From Streptomyces sp. NBC_01294 (GTDB taxonomy: Bacteria > Actinomycetota > Actinomycetes > Streptomycetales > Streptomycetaceae): DNA of 64,000 nt. Position 1 is the first letter of the stretch. Every line of letters starts with the position of its first letter. Under the pieces are notes generated by a model that did no database searches, had not been told where the DNA came from, and saw only the letters and a list, made by a program, of their open reading frames with translations. This document shows positions 7,695-15,838 of this stretch, in pieces. Position numbers and translations under genes: made by a program. The DNA lies in NCBI RefSeq assembly GCF_035917235.1, contig NZ_CP108423.1, positions 7,221,501 through 7,285,500 of the forward strand. Direction: 5' to 3'.

Positions 7695-9086
7695 CTAGGA
7701 GCGCGCAGGTTGCGGAGAGGTTGCACGCCCGCGACGGCCCGGGAGCGATTCGCGCGACGGTACGCCCACCGGTCGTACGCCGTCCGGTCGTACGCCGTCC
7801 GGTGGCAGGTCGCCCGGTCGTACTCCGTCCTGCCGCACGCCGAACTCGCGGTCCAGGGCGGCTACGCGGGCCAGCGCGGCCGGCCGGCCCTCAGGCGGCA
7901 GCGCCGCCGCCAGTGCCCGCCACGCCTCCGCGTCGTCCGCACCCCACGGGCTGCACACCCAGTCGGTCAGCAGCCCGGCATCGGCCCGCGCGATCACGGC
8001 CGCCCGCGCCTGGTCCTCGATCCGGCGGCGCAGCCGGACGATGCCGGGTGCGGTGGAGGCGGGCAGCAAGGGGCCGGCGTAGTGGTGGAGGGCCGCGGAG
8101 ACGGCCCCGGCGGCCAACTGCCGGGTCAGGGCGGTGAAATCCGCGTCCAGCGGACGGGCCGTGCGGTAGGGGCGGGAGAGCGGCGCCGAGGGCCCCAGCA
8201 GGGTGCGCAGCCGGGACAGCTCGGCGCGCAACGTGACCGATGACACCGACTCGTCCTCGTACAGGGCGATGGTCAGCTCCTCGCCCGACAGGCCCTCGGG
8301 GTGGTGTGCGAGCAGGGCCATGATCTCGCTGTGCCGCCGGCCCAGCCGCAGCGTGCGACTGCCGGTCACCAGCAGTGCCTCGTCCTGGCCGAGGGCGGTG
8401 AGGGTGTCCGCGGCAGCCGGGGCGCCGGTGTCGAGCAGGGTCAACTGGGCCTCCGCCGCCCGGGCCACCGCCTGTACGAAGGCGAGCGAGTGCGGGTGAG
8501 CGAGGCCGTCGCCGCCGGTGATGTCCACCGCGCCGAGCAGCCTGCCGGTCCGAGGATCCCGTACCGGGGCCGCCGCGCAGGTCCACGGGTGCACCCGGCG
8601 GCTGAAGTGCTCGGCCCCGAAGACCTGCACGGGCTCCCCCACCGCGACCGCCGTACCGGGGGCGTTGGTCCCCATCGCCGTCTCCGCCCAGCGCGCACCC
8701 GGCACGAACCCGAGCCGCTCCGCCCGTCGCAGGGTGGCCGGTTCGCCCTCCACCCACAGGAGACTGCCCCGCGCGTCGCACACCGCCAGCAGATGCGCCC
8801 CGTGCGCGGCGAACGCCCCGACGAGGTCCCGGAACAGCGGCATCACCGGGGCCAGTGGATGCTCCTCGCGGTACGGCCGCAACTCCGCCTCCGCAAGCTC
8901 CACCCGCGGTGCGCACTCCGGGCTGAGCCGGGCGCGCGCGCACCGCAGCCAGGACTTCGCGATGACGGCCCGGACCGGCGCCTCGACCCGTCCGTCCCGC
9001 GTGAACGCGTCGTGGGCCCACCGCAGTTCGCGCGTGCGCGCGGCCGGATCGGCCCCGCCCGGCAGCGCCACCGCCGGATCGCCCAT
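7695..9086 (-). CDS. GAF-domain transcriptional regulator (AcoR-like sensor part)
   Basis: A 463-residue regulator. The N-terminal half resembles the sensor region of acetoin/alcohol regulators: [13 protein letters not shown], then a GAF domain containing [19 protein letters not shown] and [27 protein letters not shown]. It lacks the sigma-54 AAA+ domain of AcoR; instead a winged-helix region follows ([31 protein letters not shown]...[15 protein letters not shown]). It most likely controls the aldehyde dehydrogenase gene directly downstream. The start at 9086 has a GGGAGGG ribosome site. The C-terminal tail is made of degenerate DGVRP pentapeptide repeats. Confidence 0.85.
   Translation of the reverse strand: MGDPAVALPGGADPAARTRELRWAHDAFTRDGRVEAPVRAVIAKSWLRCARARLSPECAPRVELAEAELRPYREEHPLAPVMPLFRDLVGAFAAHGAHLLAVCDARGSLLWVEGEPATLRRAERLGFVPGARWAETAMGTNAPGTAVAVGEPVQVFGAEHFSRRVHPWTCAAAPVRDPRTGRLLGAVDITGGDGLAHPHSLAFVQAVARAAEAQLTLLDTGAPAAADTLTALGQDEALLVTGSRTLRLGRRHSEIMALLAHHPEGLSGEELTIALYEDESVSSVTLRAELSRLRTLLGPSAPLSRPYRTARPLDADFTALTRQLAAGAVSAALHHYAGPLLPASTAPGIVRLRRRIEDQARAAVIARADAGLLTDWVCSPWGADDAEAWRALAAALPPEGRPAALARVAALDREFGVRQDGVRPGDLPPDGVRPDGVRPVGVPSRESLPGRRGRATSPQPARS
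7755..7844 (-). repeat. 15-bp tandem repeat coding DGVRP-type pentapeptides
   Basis: About six degenerate copies of a 15-base unit lie inside the 3' end of the regulator gene; CGGTCGTACGCCGTC at 7770-7784 and 7785-7799 are identical on the plus strand. Because the unit is a multiple of three, copy changes only lengthen or shorten the protein tail by five residues each. Confidence 0.8.
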
Positions 9087-9287
9087 GTCACCCTCCCGTG
9101 CCACCGCCGCCCCATCGCAGCGCCCCCATCGTCGGCCCGCTCCCCACACCCCGGCAAGCGGTACGTCGGCCAGTACGCGATCGGGCCCGCGCCGGAACGC
9201 GGCCGAGAACTTCCCGCAGGGTGAGAGCCTGCATGGTTGTCGGCAGCCGGCGCGAAGCCGGTCCGAGCGGTCGTGCATGATGCAGCG

Positions 9288-9725
9288 GTGAGCACCATCG
9301 TGACGTTCTTCGCCGCACCGGACGATGCGTCGGCCGCCCTCGTCGTCGAGACCGGACCGGGACGCGCTTTCGCGTCGCTCGGCTTCGGCAACTTCGACCT
9401 GGAAGAGGCCGTGGTCGAGTGGGAGAGCTTCCTTTCCGACGGCAGCGTCGACGACCTCGTGGAAGCAGGCGAACCGCGCATCGTCGCCGGAGCGGACGAT
9501 GACGGGGGTGCGGTCGTCTTCGCGCTGTCCGACCGCCTGGTCGACGCTCTCTCCGAGGCGGAACCGTCCCGGCTGCAGGAGACGGCGGTGCAGTGGGCCG
9601 GCCTGCGCGCCGAGGACGGCGAGGTGATCGATCCCGACGTGGCCCGCGAGATGGTGACGGCTCTGGGTGCCCTCGCCCGCCGAACCGGAGAACTGGACCA
9701 CGGCCTGTACTGCTGGGTCGCCTAG
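9288..9725 (+). CDS. Conserved hypothetical acidic protein
   Basis: A 145-residue acidic protein (STIVTFFAAPDDASAALVVETGPG...ELDHGLYCWVA) with alternating strands and helices and no catalytic motif I recognise. It resembles small uncharacterised actinobacterial proteins. The start is GTG at 9288; an in-frame GTG at 9273 is possible. The TAG stop at 9723-9725 coincides with the end of a MITE-like element; after in-silico removal of that insertion the original stop would also be TAG, so the protein is unaffected. Confidence 0.6.
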   Translation: MSTIVTFFAAPDDASAALVVETGPGRAFASLGFGNFDLEEAVVEWESFLSDGSVDDLVEAGEPRIVAGADDDGGAVVFALSDRLVDALSEAEPSRLQETAVQWAGLRAEDGEVIDPDVAREMVTALGALARRTGELDHGLYCWVA

Positions 9726-9888
9726 GGCGTGTTTTTCGGATTTGTCGGCCGAGCCCGCGTTGTCCGGTGCCGTGCATCGCAAGGCGGAGGCGCTCCGCTC
9801 GTACTGGACGTACTGGGGAGTCCCGACAACGCGGCGGGGTGCGGTGCCGGGCAGCGTGGGCCCGGCAAGATCCGGAAGATACGCCCTA
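9723..9888. mobile_element. MITE-like non-coding element with terminal inverted repeats
   Basis: A 166-bp element (TA copies included) with ends TAGGGCGTGTTTTTCGGAT at 9723 and, read from the other side, TAGGGCGTATCTTCCGGAT ending at 9888 (16 of 19 identical). It contains no gene. An internal inverted pair (CGCGTTGTC near 9757 and GACAACGCG near 9827) lets most of it fold back. Both ends abut TA, so a TA target duplication is likely; the termini look like those of IS5- or IS630-type elements that could mobilise it. The IS481 element inserted at its right end. Confidence 0.7.
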
Positions 9889-9890
9889 GG
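9885..9890. repeat. Left 6-bp target duplication of the IS481 element
   Basis: CCTAGG here and CCTAGG at 10959-10964 are the two copies of the target made by insertion of the IS481-family element between them. Confidence 0.85.
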
Positions 9891-10839
9891 TGTATTGCCC
9901 TGTGAGGTTGGGGACGCGGCTGGCGGGTGGTTTGCCTGCGAGCGCGGTGTGTCCGCGGTGGTGATTGTAGGTGTGCAGCCAGCCGGGGAAAGCGTCGCGT
10001 CGTTCCTGCTCTGACCGGTAGGGGCGGGCATAGGCCCATTCCTCCAGCAGGGTGCGGTTGAGGCGTTCGACTTTGCCGTTGGTCTGGGGCCGGTAGGGCC
10101 GGGTTCGCTTGTGGGTGATCCCGGCCGCCGCCAGGGTGTCGCGCCAGGCGTGGGACTTGTAGCAGGCGCCGTTGTCGGTCAGGACGCGTTCGACGGTGAT
10201 CCCGCAGCCGGTGAAGAACGCCTGGGCCCGGGTCCAGAAGCCGGCGGCGGTCTCCTTCTTCTCGTCGGCCAGGATCTCGCTGTAGGCGAGGCGGGAGTGG
10301 TCGTCGACGGCGGTGTGGATGTAGCTGTAGCCCGTGCCGGACCTGGTCTTGCGGCCTGCCTGTCGGCCGAGAGCCCTGTGGCCGCCGCCGTCAGGGATGT
10401 TGCCGAGCTTCTTGATGTCGACGTGGACGAGTTCGCCGGGCTTGGGTCGTTCGTAGCGTCGTATGACGCGGCCGGTGGCCCGGTCCAGATGGGACAGGCG
10501 GGCCAGGCCGAACCGGGTCAGCACCCGGTGCACGGTTGAGGGCACCAGGCCGAGCAGGTGGGCGATGCGGGCGGGTCCCCACCTGCGCAGGACGCGGACC
10601 TTGATGATCCGGCGTTCGGTGCGGGTCGGGGTCCGGCGCGGGCTGTTGTGCGGGCGGGAAGACCGGTCGTGCATGCCCGCGTCGCCGAGCGTTCGGTAGC
10701 GGTCGGCCCACCGCTGGGCGGTCGTCGGGGAGACCTGGAAGCGTTCGGCTGCCCGGCGGTGGGTCCAGCCGTCCTCGACCACGCAGCGGGCAAGCCGCAG
10801 CCGTCCGGTCTCGGTCAGGGGTGCATTACGGTGGGGCAT
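9886..10839 (-). CDS. IS481-family transposase
   Basis: A 317-residue transposase: an N-terminal helix-turn-helix (RRAAERFQVSPTTAQRWADRY) and second HTH (LGLVPSTVHRVLTRFGL), then an rve-type DDE core with GELVHVDIKKLG (first Asp), ERVLTDNGACYKS (second Asp) and the Glu in TNGKVERLNRTLLEEWAY. All catalytic residues are present, so the enzyme looks active. The start is ATG at 10839. The last Thr codon is completed and the TAG stop supplied by the duplicated target CCTAGG outside the element: the IS has no stop of its own in this frame. Confidence 0.93.
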   Translation of the reverse strand: MPHRNAPLTETGRLRLARCVVEDGWTHRRAAERFQVSPTTAQRWADRYRTLGDAGMHDRSSRPHNSPRRTPTRTERRIIKVRVLRRWGPARIAHLLGLVPSTVHRVLTRFGLARLSHLDRATGRVIRRYERPKPGELVHVDIKKLGNIPDGGGHRALGRQAGRKTRSGTGYSYIHTAVDDHSRLAYSEILADEKKETAAGFWTRAQAFFTGCGITVERVLTDNGACYKSHAWRDTLAAAGITHKRTRPYRPQTNGKVERLNRTLLEEWAYARPYRSEQERRDAFPGWLHTYNHHRGHTALAGKPPASRVPNLTGQYT

Positions 10840-10958
10840 GAGGGCCTTCCGGTCGGTGTAGACGTCGCAATCCACACCAAACCCGGAAGGCCCTCACCCG
10901 TTCAAGATCCCCCAGCCGAGACCTGCATCACCCGTCCACAACCTCCCGGGGCATTACA
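9891..10958 (-). mobile_element. IS481-family insertion sequence, complete
   Basis: A 1068-bp element with inverted ends TGTATTGCCCTGTGAGG (left) and TGTAATGCCCCGGGAGG (right, read inward), similar for about 25 bases, starting with TGT as in IS481 elements. It is flanked on both sides by CCTAGG (9885-9890 and 10959-10964), a perfect 6-bp target duplication, so the insertion is recent and simple. The target is the CCTAGG created at the right end of the MITE-like element. Confidence 0.93.
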
Positions 10959-10964
10959 CCTAGG
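10959..10964. repeat. Right 6-bp target duplication of the IS481 element
   Basis: CCTAGG, identical to 9885-9890, directly outside the right terminal repeat of the IS481-family element. Confidence 0.85.
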
Positions 10965-11021
10965 CGTCCGGGAGCAGCCGCTTCGACTCTGCCCCGCCCC
11001 CCCCCACAGAATTACGGCCGG

Positions 11022-12311
11022 TCAGCCCGCCGGGTGCGGGTCCGGCGGGTCCGGTGGGCCCAGCGGGTCCGGTGTGGTCAGGGCCGAGGCGGGGTCCGGG
11101 GCCGACGGGCCCGCAGGGATCCAGTGGCCCGACACGCGGCGGTACGGCCACCAGCGGCCCTCCCGCCCCAGCCGGAGCTGGCGGTCGGTGTCCGGCGACG
11201 TCCAGCGGGCGCGGACCCGGCGGAGCACCGGCGCTTCCTCGTCCGCCCAGGCCGCGGCCAGTGCCGCCCGGGCGCGGGCCAGCGTCGTCCGGTCCGGCGT
11301 CCAGTCGTCCTCCAGCGCCGCGAGGCCAGGGGCCCCGCCGAAGCCCCAGGCGCGGACGGCCCGCTCCATGTCGGCCCGGCTGCGCCCGGTAGCCGCCGCC
11401 AAGCGGGAACGGACCCGGAGGTCATCGGCCTCGGCCGTGAGGCGTACGGCGTCTTCGGACACCGTGAGCGGGGCCGCCGGGACGCGACCGGCGTGGCCCG
11501 GAGCCACCGCTTCCGCCAGCAGCCGGTACGCCTCCGCCGCGGCCGCCTGCGCCAGGAACTCCACCCCGTCCACATCGAGTTCCGGTTCCGCTTCCGGCTC
11601 GGTGTCCAGCGTCGGCGGCTGGCCCGGCGCCTGCGGCAGCAGCGGCAGCGCGGGCAGCGGCGGCCGGACGCCCCGCGCCGCGAAGACCTCCACCGCCGGC
11701 ACCCCCTCGTCGGCGGACACCTGCGGAGCCTCCGCTTCCGCCGTGCTGCGCGCCTCCAGCTCGTCCAGCAGCTCCCGTTCGCCCCGGCCGCGCAGGAGCA
11801 GCAGGACGAACGGGTCCTGGTCCAGCAGCCGCGCCACCTGGTAGCAGAGCGCGGCCGTGTGCGGGCAGTGGTCCCACTCGCCGCAGTCACAGCGCGGATC
11901 GAGGTCCCCTATGCCGGGCAGCAGCTCCACCCCCGCGTTCGCCGCGTCCTCCGCCAGCTCCGGCGGCACCTCCCGGTCCAGCAGCGCCGCGATGTAGCCC
12001 GACTCGGCGGCCGCCAGGCCCAGCAGCCGGTCCCACTCGGTCTCCGTGAACTCCTGCACCAGCACGTCCGTACGGTGCGCCGTCCCGTCCCGGTCGCGGA
12101 CCACCGCCGTGAGCCCGCCGGGGCGCACCGAGACCGCGCCGACCGCGCCCGAGCGCGCGTACTTCCGGCCCTGCCTGACCTGCTCCCCGTCGAGCGCGCT
12201 GTCCTCCAGGGAGCGCAGCCAGGCGTGGCCCCACCAGGTGCGGGCGAAGCCGCGGCCGGGCGCGGGCGCAAGGGCGGGGAAGGTCTTCTCGTACGGGTCC
12301 CGGGTGCTCAT
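11022..12311 (-). CDS. SWIM zinc-finger protein, partner of SNF2 helicase
   Basis: A 429-residue protein. An N-terminal region typical of this family (GFARTWWGHAWLRSLED...RQGRKYARSGAV) precedes the SWIM motif CDCGEWDHCPH with Cys141, Cys143, Cys149 and His151 as zinc ligands (CxCx5CxH). SWIM domains bind DNA or proteins. The C-terminal part is Glu/Ala-rich with a helical domain ending in 'GRWWPYRRVSGHWIPAG'. The gene starts three bases after the stop of the SNF2 helicase gene, so the two form an operon, as is common in actinobacteria; a role in DNA metabolism or transcription restart is inferred. Confidence 0.9.
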   Translation of the reverse strand: MSTRDPYEKTFPALAPAPGRGFARTWWGHAWLRSLEDSALDGEQVRQGRKYARSGAVGAVSVRPGGLTAVVRDRDGTAHRTDVLVQEFTETEWDRLLGLAAAESGYIAALLDREVPPELAEDAANAGVELLPGIGDLDPRCDCGEWDHCPHTAALCYQVARLLDQDPFVLLLLRGRGERELLDELEARSTAEAEAPQVSADEGVPAVEVFAARGVRPPLPALPLLPQAPGQPPTLDTEPEAEPELDVDGVEFLAQAAAAEAYRLLAEAVAPGHAGRVPAAPLTVSEDAVRLTAEADDLRVRSRLAAATGRSRADMERAVRAWGFGGAPGLAALEDDWTPDRTTLARARAALAAAWADEEAPVLRRVRARWTSPDTDRQLRLGREGRWWPYRRVSGHWIPAGPSAPDPASALTTPDPLGPPDPPDPHPAG

Positions 12312-12314
12312 CGC

Positions 12315-15300
12315 TCACTCCCCGCGGGCCGGGCGCAGCGCCACCAGCTCGGCCAGTTCGGCATCGGTCAGTTCGGTCAGGGCCGCCTCGCCGCCCGCGA
12401 GGACGGCGTCGGCGAGGGCCCGCTTGCGCTCCAGGAGCCGCGCGATCCGCTCTTCTACGGTGCCCTCGGCGGTGATCCGGTGGACCTGGACGGGCTGGGT
12501 CTGGCCGATGCGGTAGGCGCGGTCGGTGGCCTGCTCCTCGACGGCGGGGTTCCACCAGCGGTCGAAGTGGATGACGTGGCCGGCCCGGGTGAGGTTCAGC
12601 CCGGTGCCCGCCGCCTTCAGGGACAGCAGGAAGACCGGGACCTCACCGGCCTGGAAGCGGTCGACGAGCTCCTCGCGGCGCGGCACGGGCGTCCCGCCGT
12701 GCAGCAGCTGCGAGGCGATCCCGCGCCCGGCGAGGTGCCGCTCCAGGATTCTGGCCATCGCCACGTACTGGGTGAAGACGAGGACCGAGCCGTCCTCGGC
12801 GAGGATCGTGTCGAGGAGTTCGTCGAGGAGCTCCAGCTTCCCGGAGCGGCCGCCGGAGGTGTCCCGGGCGCCGCGTTCGCCCGGGCTGTGCTCGCGCAGG
12901 TAGTGGGCCGGGTGGTTGCAGATCTGCTTGAGCGAGGTCAGCAGCTTGACCACCAGGCCGCGCCGCTCCATCCCGTCCGCCTCCGAGATCGCGGCGAGGG
13001 TCTCGCGGACGACGGCCTCGTAGAGCGCGGTCTGTTCACGGCTGAGCGTGACGGTGTGGTCGGTCTCGGTCTTGGGCGGCAGCTCGGGCGCGATGCCGGG
13101 GTCGGACTTCTTGCGGCGCAGCAGGAACGGCCGTACGAGGGCCCCCAGCCGGGCCGCCGCCTGCGGGTCGCGGCCGCTCTCGACGGGTTCGGCGTAGCGG
13201 GTGCGGAAGGTGCCGAGGCGGCCCAGGATGCCGGGTGTGGTCCAGTCGAGGACGGCCCACAGTTCGGAGAGGTTGTTCTCGACGGGCGTGCCCGTCAGCG
13301 CCACGCGAGCCGGGGCCGGGAGGGTGCGCAGGGCCTTGGCGGTGGAGGAACGCGGGTTCTTGACGTGCTGGGCCTCGTCGGCCACGACCATGCCCCAGCC
13401 GACGGCGGCGAGTTCGGGCGCGTCCAGCCGCATCGTGCCGTACGTGGTGAGGACGAAGCCCCCGCCGGAAGGCGCGAGGCCGGCGAGACTGCGGCAGGGA
13501 CCGTGGAAGCGGCGTACGGGCGTGCCGGGCGCGAACTTCTCGATCTCCCGCTGCCAGTTGCCCAGCAGCGAGGCCGGGCACACGACCAGGGTGGGTCCGG
13601 CGCCGGGGTCCTGGCGGGCGCGGTGCAGGTGCAGCGCGATCAGGGTGACGGTCTTGCCGAGGCCCATGTCGTCGGCGAGGCAGGCGCCGAGGCCGAGCGA
13701 GGTCATCCGGGCCAGCCAGCGCAGGCCCCGCAGCTGGTAGTCGCGCAGGGTGGCCCGCAGCTCCGGCGGTGCGCCGGGGCCGTCGGCCTCCTGCGGATCG
13801 GCGGCGAGCAGGGCACGCAACCGCTCCATCGGACCGGTCGCCTCCACGTCGACCCGCCTGCCGTCGATCTCCGCCGACCCGGTGAGTACGGCGGCCAGCG
13901 CGTCCGCGGCCGTGACCTCGCGGTCCTGGCGGGTGCGGGCCCGGCGGGCCTCGGCCGGATCGATCAGGACCCACTGGTCGCGCAGCCGGACCAAGGGGCG
14001 CTTGGCCTCGGCGAGCCGGTCGAGCTCGGCCCGCGTGAGATCGCCCTGGTCACCGAGGGCGTGGTGCCAGCTGAAGGAGAGCAGGGCGTCGGGGGACAGC
14101 AGGCCGGAGGGGAGTCCGGTCCCGGTGGCATCGGGAGAGCCGACGACCGCGCGGGCGTTGAGGTTGCGGACGAGCCCGCGCGGCCAGTGCACCTGGACCC
14201 CGTCGGCAGCGAGGGCGGCGGCGGCTTCGCCGAGCAGCTCCGTGACCTCCTCGTTGGCCAGGGCGACGGCGTCCGGGACGGCGGCGCCCAGCAGCGGGGC
14301 GAGCGGGGGCCACAGCCGGGCGGCGCGGCGCAGCGCGCGCAGGACGTCCAGGCGGGCGCCGGGCGGGAACGCGGCCGCGGCGGCTCCGGAACCGGCCCAG
14401 ACGTCGGCGGCGTCGGCGACCAGGGCGGCGTCGGCCCGGCTGTGCATCTGGAGGACGGCCCGGAAGGACGCGGCGGCATCGGAGGCCTCGCTCCGGGCCT
14501 GACCCGGGGCGTCGCCGAGGGCCTGGCCGGCAGCCTGGCCGGCAGCCGGGTCGGGGGCGTCGACCTCGATCCGCAGGGAGATCCGCACGCCGGCGTCGTG
14601 GCCGGCGGCCACTTCGGCGGCCCAGTCGCGCAGCTCGGGGTGGAGCCGCGGCGGGCGGGCGGCGAAGGCGGGCCCGCCGGCCGCGGCGGGGGCGGCGGGG
14701 GAGCGGGGCAGGGCGTCGGCGACGGCGTCGAGGAAGGCGCGCAGCAGCGGCTCCGGGGCGGGCAGCCGGGGCGGCCCGTCCGCGTTCAGCGGTACGCAGT
14801 GGGCGCCGGGAGGCATGGCGGCGGCCAGTTCCCGGACCGCGTCGAGGTCGGCGGCCTCCAGGGGCCCGATCCGCCAGGCGTCGTGGCCGGCGGGGCTCAG
14901 GCCGGGCAGGAGCTGCCCTTGCGCGGCGAAGCGCAGGGCCAGCAGCGCGGCGGCGCCCCAGAACGCCGTGGCGGAGCCATCGGTCCCGTCGGCCGCGGCC
15001 TGTGCCTGTGCCTGTGCCGGTGTCTGTGCCTCGGCTGTGGCGGCGCGGGCGCGCGTGAGGAGGGGCAGGGCCTCGTCCACGGGCAGCACGAGCGCGGTCA
15101 CCGTGGTCCGTCGCAAGTCGGGGGTGATGACGGCGAGTTCCTCAAGCCTGCCGGCACCGGCACCCGCAGTGGCACCGGCACCCGCACCGGTGGCAGTGCG
15201 GGCGTCTGCGCCGGCGCCCGCGTCGGAGCCGGGGGTCTCGCCGTCCGCCGGCCAGAAGGCGATCCGGCCGCTGCGGGCCGGGTCGGCGGGCAGGAAGACG

Positions 15301-15338
15301 GCGGAGCGGTGGATGAGGGCGGAAATCTCGGCGCGCAC
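12315..15338 (-). CDS. SNF2/RapA-type DEAD/DEAH helicase
   Basis: A 1007-residue Swi2/Snf2 ATPase. The N-terminal half is an actinobacterial SNF2_N-associated region; the motor follows with DDMGLGKTVTLIALHLHRA (Walker A), VVADEAQHVKNP (motif II, DEAQ), LTGTPVENNLSELW (motif III) and, in the second lobe, VFTQYVAMARILERHL, LSLKAAGTGLNLT and DRAYRIGQTQPV (motif VI region). It remodels protein-DNA complexes using ATP. GTG at 15338 is chosen because GAGG lies about eight bases upstream; longer frames extend upstream without a ribosome site. It is the first gene of a two-gene operon with the SWIM protein. Confidence 0.93.
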   Translation of the reverse strand: MRAEISALIHRSAVFLPADPARSGRIAFWPADGETPGSDAGAGADARTATGAGAGATAGAGAGRLEELAVITPDLRRTTVTALVLPVDEALPLLTRARAATAEAQTPAQAQAQAAADGTDGSATAFWGAAALLALRFAAQGQLLPGLSPAGHDAWRIGPLEAADLDAVRELAAAMPPGAHCVPLNADGPPRLPAPEPLLRAFLDAVADALPRSPAAPAAAGGPAFAARPPRLHPELRDWAAEVAAGHDAGVRISLRIEVDAPDPAAGQAAGQALGDAPGQARSEASDAAASFRAVLQMHSRADAALVADAADVWAGSGAAAAAFPPGARLDVLRALRRAARLWPPLAPLLGAAVPDAVALANEEVTELLGEAAAALAADGVQVHWPRGLVRNLNARAVVGSPDATGTGLPSGLLSPDALLSFSWHHALGDQGDLTRAELDRLAEAKRPLVRLRDQWVLIDPAEARRARTRQDREVTAADALAAVLTGSAEIDGRRVDVEATGPMERLRALLAADPQEADGPGAPPELRATLRDYQLRGLRWLARMTSLGLGACLADDMGLGKTVTLIALHLHRARQDPGAGPTLVVCPASLLGNWQREIEKFAPGTPVRRFHGPCRSLAGLAPSGGGFVLTTYGTMRLDAPELAAVGWGMVVADEAQHVKNPRSSTAKALRTLPAPARVALTGTPVENNLSELWAVLDWTTPGILGRLGTFRTRYAEPVESGRDPQAAARLGALVRPFLLRRKKSDPGIAPELPPKTETDHTVTLSREQTALYEAVVRETLAAISEADGMERRGLVVKLLTSLKQICNHPAHYLREHSPGERGARDTSGGRSGKLELLDELLDTILAEDGSVLVFTQYVAMARILERHLAGRGIASQLLHGGTPVPRREELVDRFQAGEVPVFLLSLKAAGTGLNLTRAGHVIHFDRWWNPAVEEQATDRAYRIGQTQPVQVHRITAEGTVEERIARLLERKRALADAVLAGGEAALTELTDAELAELVALRPARGE

Positions 15339-15528
15339 GCATTCCTCAAACTTGACTACCGGGTACGAGGCGGCCGAGCGTACCCCACCGAAGGTGCCCG
15401 GCGGTGGGGGCTGGGCCGCCTGGCCGTGGCCCGGGCCATTTCGAAGGCCGTTCGGGTGTCGGGGAACGCGGGGTCGTGGCGGCGCGTTGAGGGGGGTAGT
15501 AGTCGACGACAGAAGGAGGTGTCCGCAG

Positions 15529-15711
15529 ATGTCCACGAGCGGAAAGGTCGCGGTTGCCGGAGTCGTGGCAGCCATCGTGTTGTTCTGGGCGGTGGGGTTC
15601 TGGGCGGGGCTGCTGGTCCTGATCGGCGTGCCGGCCGCTGCCTACCTCCTGTTGGACTCCTCCCAGCGGCGTCGTCTGCGGGGGATGTCCAGGAAGCAGA
15701 TAGGCCGCTGA
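15529..15711 (+). CDS. Small membrane protein with two hydrophobic segments
   Basis: A 60-residue protein: two adjacent hydrophobic stretches (VAVAGVVAAIVLFWAVGFWAG and LLVLIGVPAAAYLLL) followed by a basic C-terminal tail (SSQRRRLRGMSRKQIGR), predicted to sit in the cytoplasmic membrane with the tail inside. A perfect AAGGAGGT ribosome site at 15512-15519 precedes the ATG. Function is unknown; it is divergent from the SNF2 gene. Confidence 0.8.
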   Translation: MSTSGKVAVAGVVAAIVLFWAVGFWAGLLVLIGVPAAAYLLLDSSQRRRLRGMSRKQIGR

Positions 15712-15838
15712 CGGCGGCCGGGGCGTAGCCGTCCGGCGGGTGGCCGGGCTCCGGATCGTGCGCGGAGCCCGGCAGTCGTGGCCGCGGGGCGGGTGTCTCG
15801 TGCACGTCGCGTGCATCTCCCGCCCGGGCGGCCGGGGG

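Noticed and set aside
11034..15728. An unbroken plus-strand frame of more than 1500 codons opposite the SNF2 and SWIM genes
   Set aside because: It is the GC-skew shadow of the two minus-strand genes; its product is low-complexity Gly/Arg/Gln/Val with no domain, whereas the minus strand has clear helicase and zinc motifs.
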